Part shown: positions 51,947-61,327 of the stretch, piece after piece
Layout: every line of letters starts with the position of its first letter
Position numbering within the stretch: position 1 is the stretch's first letter
Assembly: GCF_011297335.1 (NCBI RefSeq)
Contig: NZ_JAAOTJ010000001.1
Coordinates: forward strand, 744,001-808,000
DNA: 64,000 bases
DNA from: Catellatospora methionotrophica
GTDB taxonomy: Bacteria > Actinomycetota > Actinomycetes > Mycobacteriales > Micromonosporaceae
Direction of reading: 5' to 3'
Notes under the pieces: model-generated
Seen by the model: the letters and a program-made list of their open reading frames with translations, nothing else
Databases searched by the model: none
What the model was told of the DNA's origin: nothing
Position numbers and translations under genes: made by a program

Positions 51947-52063
51947 GTGCTTCCTTCGTTCGGATGTGAGAGATCCACTAGTGTAGTCGGAACCAGTGCC
52001 GACCTGCCGTGATCCTGATCATGGGCCTGCCCTGCGCACCGACGCTGACCGATCCGTGGGCAC

Positions 52064-52363
52064 TCAGCCCGCCGGTGCCTCGCGCACGGAGATCAGCTCG
52101 GTGAGTCCCGACACGGTCAGCACGGGAAGGAGCATCCTGTTCGCCACGAGTTCTATGCGGTCGGCCTGGGCGAACAGGACTGCCAGCCCCGCGCTGTCGA
52201 GGTATTCGACTGCGGCGAAGTCGAGCAGCACAGGCGCGGACGCGCTGCTGATGGCCTCGGCGAGCCGGGCGCTGTTGGTCATGTCGATCTCACCGCAGAT
52301 GGTCAGCCGGGTGCTGCCGTCCTCGGTGCGGGCTGTGCTGACGTCCAGTGGCGTGGCGGTCAT
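52064..52363 (-). CDS. STAS-domain anti-sigma factor antagonist
   Basis: A 99-residue single STAS domain. LTICGEIDMTNSARLAEAIS, LLDFAAVEYLDSAGLAVLFA (with the regulatory Ser after Asp) and the final strand LTVSGLTELISV fit RsbV/SpoIIAA antagonists, which release sigma factors by binding anti-sigma kinases when dephosphorylated. Its ATG overlaps the stop of the large kinase/phosphatase gene (TGATG), so that protein's SpoIIE phosphatase and HATPase domains are the natural partners. Confidence 0.9.
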   Translation of the reverse strand: MTATPLDVSTARTEDGSTRLTICGEIDMTNSARLAEAISSASAPVLLDFAAVEYLDSAGLAVLFAQADRIELVANRMLLPVLTVSGLTELISVREAPAG

Positions 52364-55300
52364 CAGGGGATCCTCGCGTACATGTCGACGGTCGTGCCGG
52401 CGCTGCCGGAGTTGATGTTGACGTGCTGCATCATAGTGCGCATCAGGCCCACGCCTCGGCCACGAGCGGGGTTCGGCGTCGGGCTCTTCCACCGTCCCGT
52501 GTCGGCGACGACGAGCCTGAGCCGGTCGGCGAACGCTTCGGCGCGCAGTTCGATGGGTTCTCCCGGATTGTCGCGGTGTCCGTGCTCGATGGCGTTGGCG
52601 CAGGCTTCACCGGCGGCCAGCAGGACCCCGTGGGCGGTGTCGCCCGGTAGTTCACACCGGCGAAGCCAGTCGCGCAGGGCACTGCGGACGGGGGCAAGCT
52701 GGCCAGCATCGGCGGGGAAGGTCATCTGCAGCGGACCTGGATGCCGGTAGACCAGGAACGCGACGTCGTCCTCGAAGCCGCCTTCCGGGGTCAGCTGATC
52801 CATGACATGCGTCGCCAGCTGGTCGACGTCGGCGTCGCGACCTTCGTGCAGCGTCGTCGTGGCGCTGGCGATGCCCTGATCCAGGGGGCGGCGGCGTCTT
52901 TCGACGAGGCCGTCGGTGTAGAGCATCATCGTCGCTCGCGCCGGCATGACGTGCTCGGCCTGGCCGCGAATCCTGCCCGGTGCGGCGGCCAGCGGCAGGG
53001 ACCGGCCCCCGTCGAGCAGGTCGGTCCGCCCGTCGCGGTGGGCGATGATGCCCGGCGGGTGTCCGGCGCTGGCGTAGGTGAGGTGACCGGTCCGGGGGTC
53101 GAGCACGCCGCAGAACACCGTCGTGCAGACGGCTCCGGTCGTCGCCGCGGCGAAGTGGTCCATGGCCATCAGGGTGCGGGCGGGACTGGGGTCCTGCAGG
53201 AGCAGCGCCCGGCAGGCGCTGCGCAGCTGCCCCATCACCGCTGCCGCGGGCAGGCCGCGGCCCACGCAGTCGCCGACCACGATGCCGATCCGGCCGTCGG
53301 GCAGGGCGATGGTGTCGTACCAGTCGCCGCCGACCTCCAGGGGTGTGGCGGCGGGTTCGTAGCGTACGGCGAAACCGTGCGGCAGTTGTGCGGGACCGAG
53401 GATGGCGCGCTGGAGGGCCAGGGCCGTCTCCCGCTGCTGGTCGATCTGGTGGGCGCGGGCCAGTCCCTGCGCGAGACTCGCCGCGAGCAGGGACAGCAGG
53501 AGCCGGTCGTGCTCGGCGAAGGGGCGGTCCGGACCGAGGTCGAGCCAGATCACCATGGTGCCGTGCGGGTGTTCCAGCCGGATGCCGGCCCGGTCGGCGC
53601 CCGAGGCCGTCGCGGTGAGGTTGGGGCCGTCGCGCAGGGCGGTGATGGCGTCGCGGTGGTCCTCGGGCAGCTGTGCCCAGTCCAGCGGCGCTCCGTCGGC
53701 GCCGGTGACCGCCGGTGGGGTGGCCGCGCGGAAGACGACGCCCCATGCCTGAGCGCCGCGCCAGATCCGCTGCAGTTCGGTGAGCGCGCCGGTGGCGGCA
53801 TGGGCGAGGTCGGCCGCCTGCGTCAGCCGGACGTTGAGGGCGGCTATCGCGGAGTCACGTTGTATCGCGTGATGCTCGGCTGTCACGTCGCGGAAGGTGC
53901 CGACGGTGACGGTGCGGCCGCTGTCGGGGTCCTGGGCCTTGTTGAAGGTGGCGTTGACCCATACCCGGTGACCCTGGCGGTGCACGACGGGGATCGTGTA
54001 GCTGCCCCGCGCGTCGTGCAGGAGCGTGTCGAACGCGGTCGCCACCTCGTGGTGCGCGTGGGGGTCGGTGTCGGCGTCGGGCCACCACGGGTGTGTCGGC
54101 TGGTAGGGCAGCCCCTGCGGGCCGTAGCCGAGGATGTCGGTGAACGCGGTGTTGATCTCGATGACCGCGCCGTCGCCGTCGCAGACGAAGAACGCCTCCT
54201 GCAGCGAGTCGATCAGCGCGGTTCGCCAGCGGGCGTGGTGGTTGCGGGTCCGGGCCAGTTCGACGTTGGCCCGCACCCGCGCGAGCAGTTCCGCCGCGGC
54301 GAAGGGTTTGATGAGGTAGTCGTCGGCTCCGGCGTGCAGGCCCTCGATGGACGCCTCCTGCTCGGCCCGTGCCGACAGCAGGACCACGGGCACGGCCTCG
54401 GTGCGCGGGTCGGCGCGCAGCGCCTTGAGCAGTTGCATGCCGTCGAGCTGGGGCATCATGACGTCGCTGATGATCAGCTCCGGCGGCGTGGCGCGGGCCT
54501 GGGCAAGGGCCTGCCGGCCGTCGACGGCGGTGCTGACGTGGTAGCCGGCGGCGGTCAGCAGCCGGGCGAGGTAGTCGCGCATGTCGGCGTTGTCGTCGGC
54601 GATGAGCACGCTGGCCGGCCTGGACAGCTGGGGGGTGAGCAACGGCGTCGCCTGCTCGGCGGCGCTGACCGACTCCGCCGACAGGTGGCCGGGCCCCCAG
54701 CGCAGCGCTTCCTGCACGTAGGGTTCGGCGGCGACCGAGGGACCCGCGGCGCTGGTCGCGGCGGTCAGCGCGGCGGCCGGCAGGTGTCCGCTGCCAAAGG
54801 GGATGCTGATGGTGAAGCGGGTGCCTTCGCCTTCGGTGCTGTCGGCGACGATGGTTCCGCCGTGCAGGGCGACCAGTTCCTTCACCAGCGCCAGGCCGAT
54901 GCCGCTGCCCTCGTTGGACCGGGAGCGTGCGTTCTCGATGCGGTGGAAACGTTCGAAGAGCCGGGGGATCTCCTCGGCGGCGACGCCGATGCCGGTGTCG
55001 GTCACCTCGACGACCGCGTGGTCGCCGGATCCGCGGACGGTGACCGTGACCGAGCCGTCGAAGGTGAACTTCAGGGCGTTGCTGAGCAGGTTGAGGATCA
55101 CCTTCTCCCACATGCCGCGGTCGAGGTGAACAGGCCTGCCCAGAGGCGGGCAGTCCACGACCAGGCGCAGGCCGGCCTTCTCCACCGCCGACCGGAAGAT
55201 GCTGGCCAGGTCGGCGGTGACGGCGGCGAGGTCGACCGGCTCGTAGCTGGCCTGCATCCGCCCGGCCTCCAGCCGGGAGAAGTCCAGCAGGCTGTTGACC

Positions 55301-56505
55301 AGCTTCCCCAGCCGCAGGCCGTTGCGGTGAATGACGTCCAGTTCCGCCCGCACCGCCGGACCGGTGTCCGGATGGCGCCGCAGGTCCTCGATCGGTCCCA
55401 TGATCAGCGTCAGCGGGGTGCGGAACTCGTGGCTGATGTTGGAGAAGAACACCGTCTTCGCCCGGTCGAGCTCGGCGAGTTCCTCGGCCCGCCGCTGCTG
55501 CGCCTGGTAGCTGCGGGCACTGGCGATCCCGGTCGCGACATGTCCGGCCACGAGTTCCAGGAAGGACCGGTATCCGTCGTCGAGGGGGCGGTAGCGGTTC
55601 AGCCCGGCGACGATGAACCCGTACGCCGCTCCGCCATGGCGCAGCAGCGGCACGATCATGGCCTGCGCCGGTGGCAGCGGCCATACTCCGGCCGGCAGCT
55701 CGGCATATCGGGGTGAGTTCAGGTCCACGAGCTGGTCATCGACGCCGGTCGCGACCGGCCACACCTGATCCGGCCCGCCCAGGGCGATCGCCGGCGCGGC
55801 GGCCGGATGCCCGGTGCGGACGCCGGTCGATCCGGCCAGTCGTGCCGTCGTGCCGTCGATGAGATAGGTGAGCGTGAAGGGCAGGTCCCACCGGTTGCGA
55901 TCCAGCTGGCGGCTGGTGAACGTCAGCAGCTCCTGCTGGGTGCGCACGATGCTGAAATCGGATCCGAGGTCGCGCAGGGTGGCCATCCGCCGTTCGCTGA
56001 TGACCCGGGTGGTGTCCTCGCTGACGACGCAGAGCATGCCCACGGCCGTGCCGGACTCGTCCCGCAGCGGGCTGTAGGAGAAGGTGTGGTAGGTCTCCTC
56101 CTGGTAGCCGGACCGTTCCAGGAACAGCAGCAGCGCCTCGTCCCAGGTCGCCCTGCCGGTGGTCAGCACCGTCTCGATGCGCGGGCCGATGTCGTCCCAG
56201 ATCTCGGCCCAGACCTGGCTGGCCGGCCTCCCGAGAGCCCACGGGTACTTGTGCCCGAGCGTGTCGCGGCGGTACGCGTCGTTGCAGAAGAAGGTCAGCT
56301 GCGGACCCCAGGCCATCCACATCGGGAATCGTGACGACAGCAGGATGCCCACCGCGGTCCGCAGGCTCTGCGGCCAGTCGCCCACCGCGCCCAGCGGCGT
56401 CGCCGCCCAGTCGACCGCACGCATGTCAGCAGCGACGGCAGGGTCGGCGGAGAACACGTCGTCGTTGAGACCGTCACCCGAAGCTGTCACCTGGCACCCG
56501 CCCAC
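52363..56505 (-). CDS. Hybrid kinase / SpoIIE phosphatase / anti-sigma kinase signalling protein
   Basis: A 1380-residue cytosolic protein, by position: PAS (about 30-165), GAF (175-335), HisKA with His359 (FSNISHEFRTPL), HATPase (465-570, LNLLSNALKF and DTGIGV), receiver (630-750) with Asp681 (SDVMMPQLDG), second PAS (763-880), second GAF (890-1030), PP2C/SpoIIE phosphatase (about 1045-1240, VGGDWYD and GDCVGRG) and a final HATPase_c_2 anti-sigma domain (1255-1380, EACANAIEHGH). It unites a two-component phosphorelay with the partner-switching module. It reads into the coupled STAS gene. The start is a GTG; V6 (GTG at 56490) is the alternative. Confidence 0.9.
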   Translation of the reverse strand: MGGCQVTASGDGLNDDVFSADPAVAADMRAVDWAATPLGAVGDWPQSLRTAVGILLSSRFPMWMAWGPQLTFFCNDAYRRDTLGHKYPWALGRPASQVWAEIWDDIGPRIETVLTTGRATWDEALLLFLERSGYQEETYHTFSYSPLRDESGTAVGMLCVVSEDTTRVISERRMATLRDLGSDFSIVRTQQELLTFTSRQLDRNRWDLPFTLTYLIDGTTARLAGSTGVRTGHPAAAPAIALGGPDQVWPVATGVDDQLVDLNSPRYAELPAGVWPLPPAQAMIVPLLRHGGAAYGFIVAGLNRYRPLDDGYRSFLELVAGHVATGIASARSYQAQQRRAEELAELDRAKTVFFSNISHEFRTPLTLIMGPIEDLRRHPDTGPAVRAELDVIHRNGLRLGKLVNSLLDFSRLEAGRMQASYEPVDLAAVTADLASIFRSAVEKAGLRLVVDCPPLGRPVHLDRGMWEKVILNLLSNALKFTFDGSVTVTVRGSGDHAVVEVTDTGIGVAAEEIPRLFERFHRIENARSRSNEGSGIGLALVKELVALHGGTIVADSTEGEGTRFTISIPFGSGHLPAAALTAATSAAGPSVAAEPYVQEALRWGPGHLSAESVSAAEQATPLLTPQLSRPASVLIADDNADMRDYLARLLTAAGYHVSTAVDGRQALAQARATPPELIISDVMMPQLDGMQLLKALRADPRTEAVPVVLLSARAEQEASIEGLHAGADDYLIKPFAAAELLARVRANVELARTRNHHARWRTALIDSLQEAFFVCDGDGAVIEINTAFTDILGYGPQGLPYQPTHPWWPDADTDPHAHHEVATAFDTLLHDARGSYTIPVVHRQGHRVWVNATFNKAQDPDSGRTVTVGTFRDVTAEHHAIQRDSAIAALNVRLTQAADLAHAATGALTELQRIWRGAQAWGVVFRAATPPAVTGADGAPLDWAQLPEDHRDAITALRDGPNLTATASGADRAGIRLEHPHGTMVIWLDLGPDRPFAEHDRLLLSLLAASLAQGLARAHQIDQQRETALALQRAILGPAQLPHGFAVRYEPAATPLEVGGDWYDTIALPDGRIGIVVGDCVGRGLPAAAVMGQLRSACRALLLQDPSPARTLMAMDHFAAATTGAVCTTVFCGVLDPRTGHLTYASAGHPPGIIAHRDGRTDLLDGGRSLPLAAAPGRIRGQAEHVMPARATMMLYTDGLVERRRRPLDQGIASATTTLHEGRDADVDQLATHVMDQLTPEGGFEDDVAFLVYRHPGPLQMTFPADAGQLAPVRSALRDWLRRCELPGDTAHGVLLAAGEACANAIEHGHRDNPGEPIELRAEAFADRLRLVVADTGRWKSPTPNPARGRGVGLMRTMMQHVNINSGSAGTTVDMYARIP

Positions 56506-56738
56506 ATGTGCTCACCTTGCCATCCGTCCACGGTCATCTGCCAGCGGCCGAACGCCTGGACACTGGCCGCTGACGAAGCCCGGTGCGCCGACGTGGCCAC
56601 GCACCCGGTACCCCGATTGCCGTCGTTCATGCCGCAGCCGCACGTCGTCACGTATCGGTGGCAGCCCGACCACGGAACCGGCGATCCCGACGTCGCCGAC
56701 AGCCTGGCGGCATCGGCCCGACCCGGCGACGAAGCGCC

Positions 56739-57137
56739 CTAGCTGATCATGCCGAGCCAGGCGCTCCCCGGCTGCGTGTCGGACAGCAGCCGCCGCAGCA
56801 CCTGAGCTTCGGCGTCGTCGAGGGTCTCCGCGAAGCGCTGCAGGGTCAGGTGGCGATCGCCGACACCGCTGAGTGTCGCGCGCAGCTGCGCGGCGGCGGC
56901 GTCGGCCTCACTGCGCACCGGTTCGTACGCGTGGGCACGGCCCGCGCGGCTGCGGCGTACCAGCTGCTTGTCCACGAGGCGGATCAGGATCGTCTGCACG
57001 GTGTTGTACGCGGGCGCCGGGTCGAGCCGTGCCTGAACCTCGGCCGGGGTCATCGACCGGCCCCCGGACCACAGGACGGTCATCACCTGGCCTTCGAGTT
57101 CGCCCGCGGCACGGCGGCGACCGGCGCTGTCATTCAT
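56739..57137 (-). CDS. BlaI/MecI-type repressor
   Basis: A 132-residue winged-helix regulator of the BlaI/CopY group: LEGQVMTVLWSGGRSMTPAE, PAYNTVQTILIRLVDKQLVR and RAGRAHAYEPVRS. Family members repress beta-lactamase, copper or respiratory genes and are often cleaved by a BlaR1 protease, which is not present here. The next gene downstream of its own promoter region is DUF1206 on the same strand, with an inverted repeat CCTAC-N5-GTAGG before it. The start is the ATG at 57137, with CAGGGG close before it; the ATG at 57149 is the alternative. Confidence 0.88.
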   Translation of the reverse strand: MNDSAGRRRAAGELEGQVMTVLWSGGRSMTPAEVQARLDPAPAYNTVQTILIRLVDKQLVRRSRAGRAHAYEPVRSEADAAAAQLRATLSGVGDRHLTLQRFAETLDDAEAQVLRRLLSDTQPGSAWLGMIS

Positions 57138-57238
57138 CCCCTGAACCATATCTACGCGGTGGTATCGCCCGGTTCGGCTGCGTGGCCCACCGGGGTCGAC
57201 GAGCGTGCCCGGAGACTGTTATGCGCCGGGCGCGGCCG

Positions 57239-58057
57239 TCACACCTTCCGGTAGCGGGCCTGGAAGTAGCAGTACACCCCGAACAGCGCGAAACCGGCCG
57301 CCGCGACGAGCAGCAGCGCGTATCCGAACGGCTGCTGCGCCAGGGTGTGCAGCGCCCCGTCGAGCCCGGCCGACTTGGCGGGGTCGAAGGTGGCGGCCGC
57401 GATCGTGACGAGCACCCCGGCGACGGCGTACACCGCGCCTTTGCCGGCATAGCCGAGCTGACCGGTGCGAACCGCCGCTTGGAACTCCCCCGCGCTCATC
57501 AGGTTCCGCCGCAGGTTTCGCACGAAGCCCTTCCTGATGCCGTGGACGACCAGGACCAGTCCCACCACGGTGACCGCGATGCCCGCGGCGCCGACCAGCC
57601 ACTGCCCGCCCGGCTGGCCGAGCACTCCGGATGTGGCCTCGCGCTGCTGGCTGCCGGTGGCCGGGTCGCCGCCGTCGGCCACCTGGATGGCGGTCGCGCC
57701 CAGCGCGCCGTAGGCGATGGTGCGCCCGGCGGAGACGACCCGTTCCAGCACGCGCCTGCCACCCTGCTCGTCGAGGTGGCCGACCGCCGCCTCGAACAGC
57801 TGCCAGATCGCCATCGCGACCAGCCCGGCGGCGATGGCCCAGACCAGGACCCTGCCGAACGGCTGCCCGGCCAGCAGCCGGAACGCACCCGACTGGTCAC
57901 CGCGGGCCGACCGGCCGTGGGCGATCTGCAGGGCGAGCCAGCCGACCGCCAGATGCAGCAGGCCGTAGCCGAGCAGACCGGCTCGGGTCAGTTTCTCCAG
58001 TGCGGGGCTGTCGCCGGCCGTCCGCGCCTTACGACGGGCCGTGGTGGTGAGGCTCAT
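57239..58057 (-). CDS. DUF1206 integral membrane protein
   Basis: A 272-residue protein made of three repeated two-helix units, the DUF1206 plan: LLGYGLLHLAVGWLALQIAH, RTIAYGALGATAIQV and GKGAVYAVAGVLVTIAAATF, each preceded by a charged turn. The function is unknown. It sits between a BlaI regulator and an anti-sigma kinase gene, on the same strand as both. AGGA lies almost adjacent to the ATG at 58057, a poor spacing; no better start was found. Confidence 0.85.
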   Translation of the reverse strand: MSLTTTARRKARTAGDSPALEKLTRAGLLGYGLLHLAVGWLALQIAHGRSARGDQSGAFRLLAGQPFGRVLVWAIAAGLVAMAIWQLFEAAVGHLDEQGGRRVLERVVSAGRTIAYGALGATAIQVADGGDPATGSQQREATSGVLGQPGGQWLVGAAGIAVTVVGLVLVVHGIRKGFVRNLRRNLMSAGEFQAAVRTGQLGYAGKGAVYAVAGVLVTIAAATFDPAKSAGLDGALHTLAQQPFGYALLLVAAAGFALFGVYCYFQARYRKV

Positions 58058-58143
58058 GTCCTGCCGATACCAACCGACGGGCTCCGGCAAACTCCATCCA
58101 CCTACACCACGTAGGAGGCCCTGCGCCGCAGGTCGGCCCCGGC

Positions 58144-58593
58144 CTATCGCCGGTGGGTGATCGTCGCGGTCACCGTCGTGCCGCCACCGTCGCCGGTGCC
58201 GATCTCCATCCCGTCGGCGAGCGTGCGGACCAGCCACAGGCCCCGGCTGTCGGGCGTGCCGGGCTCAGGGCGCACCTGTCCATCGATGCCGGCCGGGATG
58301 CCCGGGCCGCTGTCGGAGACGCTGCAGTAGACGGCGTCGGTTCCGGCCCACAGCCGTATCCGGCCCTCGCCGCCGCCGTGTCGCACGACGTTGGTGGCCA
58401 GCTCGTACGCGACGAAGACGAGCGCGTCGACACGGTCCGCGGGCAGACCGGCCGCGTCGGCGTGGGCGGCCACCGCCGGGCGCAGGCTGGCCAGCTCCGC
58501 CTCGGCGAACGGCAGCTCGACCAGCAGCACCGCGTCGGCAGGCAGGCCCTCGGCCGGGGCCTGGGCGGAGCGGCTTCCGGGTTCAGTCGTCAT
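58144..58593 (-). CDS. Anti-sigma regulatory ATP-binding protein (RsbW-like)
   Basis: A 149-residue HATPase_c_2 protein: DRVDALVFVAYELATNVVRH (N-box with Glu and Asn), SVSDSGPGIPAG (G1 box) and SRGLWLVRTLADGMEIG. These proteins phosphorylate STAS antagonists and bind sigma factors. Its ATG lies inside the end of the MEDS-STAS gene (11-base overlap), so the two form a sensor/kinase pair parallel to the fused system at 52-56 kb. Confidence 0.9.
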   Translation of the reverse strand: MTTEPGSRSAQAPAEGLPADAVLLVELPFAEAELASLRPAVAAHADAAGLPADRVDALVFVAYELATNVVRHGGGEGRIRLWAGTDAVYCSVSDSGPGIPAGIDGQVRPEPGTPDSRGLWLVRTLADGMEIGTGDGGGTTVTATITHRR

Positions 58594-59452
58594 GGCGGAC
58601 CGTCGTCATGGTGACCCGCGCCAGGCCCTGTAGTCCGAGCGCGGCGAGCACCTGGGCCGAGATCGGTGTGCAGCGCACGGTCATGGTCTGCTGACCGGTC
58701 AGGCCGAACGCGGTCTGAACGATCACCCCGGCGGTGCTGGTGTCCATGAACCTGAGCCGGGTCAGGTTGACGTCGAGGTGGTCGTCGAGCGCGAGCGCCT
58801 CGGACAGGGCGAGGGTGAGCGGCTCGATCGCCCGGTAGTCGATCTCACCGGCGACGCGCACGCCGGTCGGCACGTACTGGCGGCAGATCCGCAGCATGGC
58901 GTCGTCGTGGTAGGTGACGGCGGTGACGTTCATGCCGTGGGCGTCGGCTGCCGAGGCCATCGTCACGGTGTCGAAGCACTGGCGGTCGTACTGGCATGCC
59001 GCGGTGGCGTTCTGCCCGGCGAGCAGCCGGGTCAGCCGCGACTCGTACTCCATCAGTCCCGCCACGCCGTTGACCGGGCGCAGCGCCCAGCACATGTCGC
59101 CGGTCACCCGCAGGCCGCCGTACCCGTCCCGGTGGGCCAGGTCGATCTGCTCCTGCAGGCTGTCTATCGTGCTGGTGGGGTCGAACGATCCCTGCGGCGT
59201 GAAGAACTCGCCGCTGGGGCCGACCTGTAGCTGCCCGGACCGGGTGGCCGACGCTACGCCCAGGCCGCGACCGGCGAGTTCGTCGGCCAGTGCCGTCTGG
59301 CTGACCGCCTCGGTAAGGCACAGGACCTTCTCGCCGAGTCGGAGGCCGTCGCGCACGAACGCCGCGACGATGTCCAGGCGCTCGTCGTTGTCGGAGAATG
59401 TCAGACAGGCATGATCACCTGGCTTCAGGTCCTCCACCGACGTACCGCTCAC
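58583..59452 (-). CDS. MEDS sensor plus STAS domain protein
   Basis: A 289-residue protein. The N-terminal MEDS (DcmR-type sensory) domain begins LKPGDHACLTFSDNDERLDI and includes RDGLRLGEKVLCLTEA, YGGLRVTGDMCWALRPVNG and AACQYDRQCFDT. A STAS-like domain closes the protein (about 200-289: AGEIDYRAIEPLTLALSEAL, TRLRFMDTSTAGVIVQTA). It probably passes a chemical or hydrocarbon-type signal to the coupled anti-sigma kinase. GGAGGA six bases before the GTG at 59452 fixes the start; earlier ATGs overlap this site. Confidence 0.88.
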   Translation of the reverse strand: MSGTSVEDLKPGDHACLTFSDNDERLDIVAAFVRDGLRLGEKVLCLTEAVSQTALADELAGRGLGVASATRSGQLQVGPSGEFFTPQGSFDPTSTIDSLQEQIDLAHRDGYGGLRVTGDMCWALRPVNGVAGLMEYESRLTRLLAGQNATAACQYDRQCFDTVTMASAADAHGMNVTAVTYHDDAMLRICRQYVPTGVRVAGEIDYRAIEPLTLALSEALALDDHLDVNLTRLRFMDTSTAGVIVQTAFGLTGQQTMTVRCTPISAQVLAALGLQGLARVTMTTVRHDD

Positions 59453-59765
59453 TGCGACTCCTCCAACCGACATGGCGAGCACCACCGTAGCGTCTCTGCC
59501 GGCTCGCGCAGCGCGTACCCGGGACCCGACGGGGCAAACCGGTTGCGTAGGCATCCCGGCGCGTCGTGTCGTTCCCGGCCGTGGGCTGTTCGGCGCAGGT
59601 TGCCGGTTTGGCAGGTCAGAGCGGCCGCACGGCTGGCGGCGAGGCTCTGCGAGGAGTCAGCCGAACCTGGCTCAAGGAAAGTTCGGTGCAGATGACTATA
59701 CCCGCGTCGGGCGGGTGAGCCTGCCTGGTGAGGTCAGCGGCGGCGCTGACCTCACCAGGGCCGCA
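59453..59765. other. Spacer between MEDS-STAS and GH54 genes
   Basis: A 313-base spacer. It contains the GH54 terminator at 59724-59759 and upstream sequence for the MEDS-STAS gene. No further gene or structured RNA was recognised. Confidence 0.4.
59724..59759 (-). terminator. Terminator after the GH54 gene
   Basis: A perfect 16-bp inverted repeat (CCTGGTGAGGTCAGCG at 59724-59739, complement at 59744-59759) with a four-base loop, six bases past the stop. Confidence 0.85.
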
Positions 59766-61283
59766 TCAGCGGTACCCGGCGGCGACGATGTTCGCCTGGA
59801 CCGCGTTCTCGGTGACGTCGGTCGGATAGCCCGCGACCATGGCCCCCTCGTAGAAGGTGCCCGCGCTGGCGTTGGCGCCGCCGTCGGGCTTGCAGCAGTC
59901 ACCGCCGCTGCCCAGCACGATGGCCCCCTGCTTCTTCATGGGGCTGTATCCGCTGGGCAGAGCGCCGTCCCAGAGCGTGTAGAGGCTGCCGGACTGGGCG
60001 TTGCTGCCCTTGATGGCGAATCGCGAGACGCCGTTGTTCTTGAGCGTGGCGGTGACGAACTTGCTGGTGAACGCCCGCTGGTTCGGGTTCCAGGTGCTGC
60101 TGCCGCCGGGGAACAGGCCCCATTCGAGATCGGCCTGCACCCACGGTCCCGAACCCGAGCAGCCGCCGAACCAGCAGCTGGTGCCGAAGTAGATGGCGTC
60201 CATCGCGCCGGCCGCGTCGGCTTTGCGGGTGGTCTCGCTGTTGCCGTAGTCGAAGCAGCAGCCGCTGTTGACGTGCGTGCCGCTGGTGACCATGTACATG
60301 CCTTCGGGCGCGCTGCCGGTCGGGACACCGGTCAGGTGGCCGTCGCGCCAGTAGCTGTTGCCGGGGTTGATGTACAGCGAGTACGCCTTGCTGCCGCCGA
60401 CCGTCAGCGACTCGGTGGTCGCCACGGCCGGCCGGCTCTGCGGTGATCCGGGGACCACGCTCGAACCCTGGTACCAGAGGTCGTTGCCGCGCCCGGACTG
60501 GTCGAACAGCACCGTGATGACGCACGTGGTGTTCGCGCAGAACGTGTCCTGCGCCGCCGCGTTGGCCGTACCGCCGGTGCTCAGCACCCCGATGTTGCGG
60601 GTGGTGCCGTCCGAGGAGCGCCTGACCTGGTACAGGTTTCCGGTGTAGGAGCGGTACAGGGCTCGGGTGGTGCTGTGCGCGGCAACGCAGGGGGTTCCGC
60701 CCGCGGCGTAGATGTCGCATGGTCCGCCCCCGGCGGGTGGTGTCGAGGTCGGGGTCGGGCTGGGCGAGCCCGGCACCGACTGCGCCCACTGCTGGTTGGC
60801 GCCGCCGTTGCAGGCCCAGAGCTGGACCTTCGTGCCGTTGGCGGTCGCCGCGGCGTTGGCGTCCAGGCACAGGCCCGACTGCGCGCCGGTGATGGTGCCG
60901 TTGGTGTTGAGGTTCCACTGCTGGTTGTTCTGGCCATTGCAGTCCCAGATGATGGCCTGTGTGCCGTTGGCGGTGCCCCGGCCGGAGGCGTCGAGGCATT
61001 TGCTGCCGTAGACCGTCAGCTGGCCGCCCGTGGTGAGCGTCCAGGCCTGTCCGGTGCTGCCGTTGCAGTCCCACAGCTGGGTCTGCGGGCCGTTGGCGGT
61101 GCTGGAGTTCGGCACCTCCAGGCACCGGCCGGACTGGCCGCCCACGATCCGCGTGGGCGTGCCGACCGTCGCGGCCAGTGCGACGTCGGCCTGGACGGCG
61201 ACGGCCAGACCAGCGACGACCAGGGCCGCCGCCACGGTGGCGGCCGCCAGCCGGCGGGGACGGCGGGTTGTCGGGGTGATCAT
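59766..61283 (-). CDS. Secreted GH54-type alpha-L-arabinofuranosidase with ricin lectin domain
   Basis: A 505-residue exported enzyme. After a signal peptide (ends near VALAATV) comes a ricin-B/CBM13 trefoil (about 45-170; GQAWTL, NQQWNL, NQQWAQ), a Pro/Ser/Thr linker and the AbfB catalytic domain from residue 189 (CDIYAAGGTPCVAAHSTTRA). DYGNSETTRKADAAG carries the candidate nucleophile Glu; many Cys pairs (SGCCFDYG, GDCCKP) match GH54 disulfides. It would release arabinose from plant arabinan or arabinoxylan. GGGAGGTGGCCCG precedes the ATG, which excludes the longer upstream frame. Confidence 0.92.
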   Translation of the reverse strand: MITPTTRRPRRLAAATVAAALVVAGLAVAVQADVALAATVGTPTRIVGGQSGRCLEVPNSSTANGPQTQLWDCNGSTGQAWTLTTGGQLTVYGSKCLDASGRGTANGTQAIIWDCNGQNNQQWNLNTNGTITGAQSGLCLDANAAATANGTKVQLWACNGGANQQWAQSVPGSPSPTPTSTPPAGGGPCDIYAAGGTPCVAAHSTTRALYRSYTGNLYQVRRSSDGTTRNIGVLSTGGTANAAAQDTFCANTTCVITVLFDQSGRGNDLWYQGSSVVPGSPQSRPAVATTESLTVGGSKAYSLYINPGNSYWRDGHLTGVPTGSAPEGMYMVTSGTHVNSGCCFDYGNSETTRKADAAGAMDAIYFGTSCWFGGCSGSGPWVQADLEWGLFPGGSSTWNPNQRAFTSKFVTATLKNNGVSRFAIKGSNAQSGSLYTLWDGALPSGYSPMKKQGAIVLGSGGDCCKPDGGANASAGTFYEGAMVAGYPTDVTENAVQANIVAAGYR

Positions 61284-61327
61284 CGGGCCACCTCCCGGGG
61301 TGCGGATCGCGGGGCACTCGGGGCCGG

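Noticed and set aside
52741-55716. A 991-codon plus-strand open frame
   Set aside because: Shadow of the hybrid kinase gene, whose minus-strand product shows nine recognisable domains.
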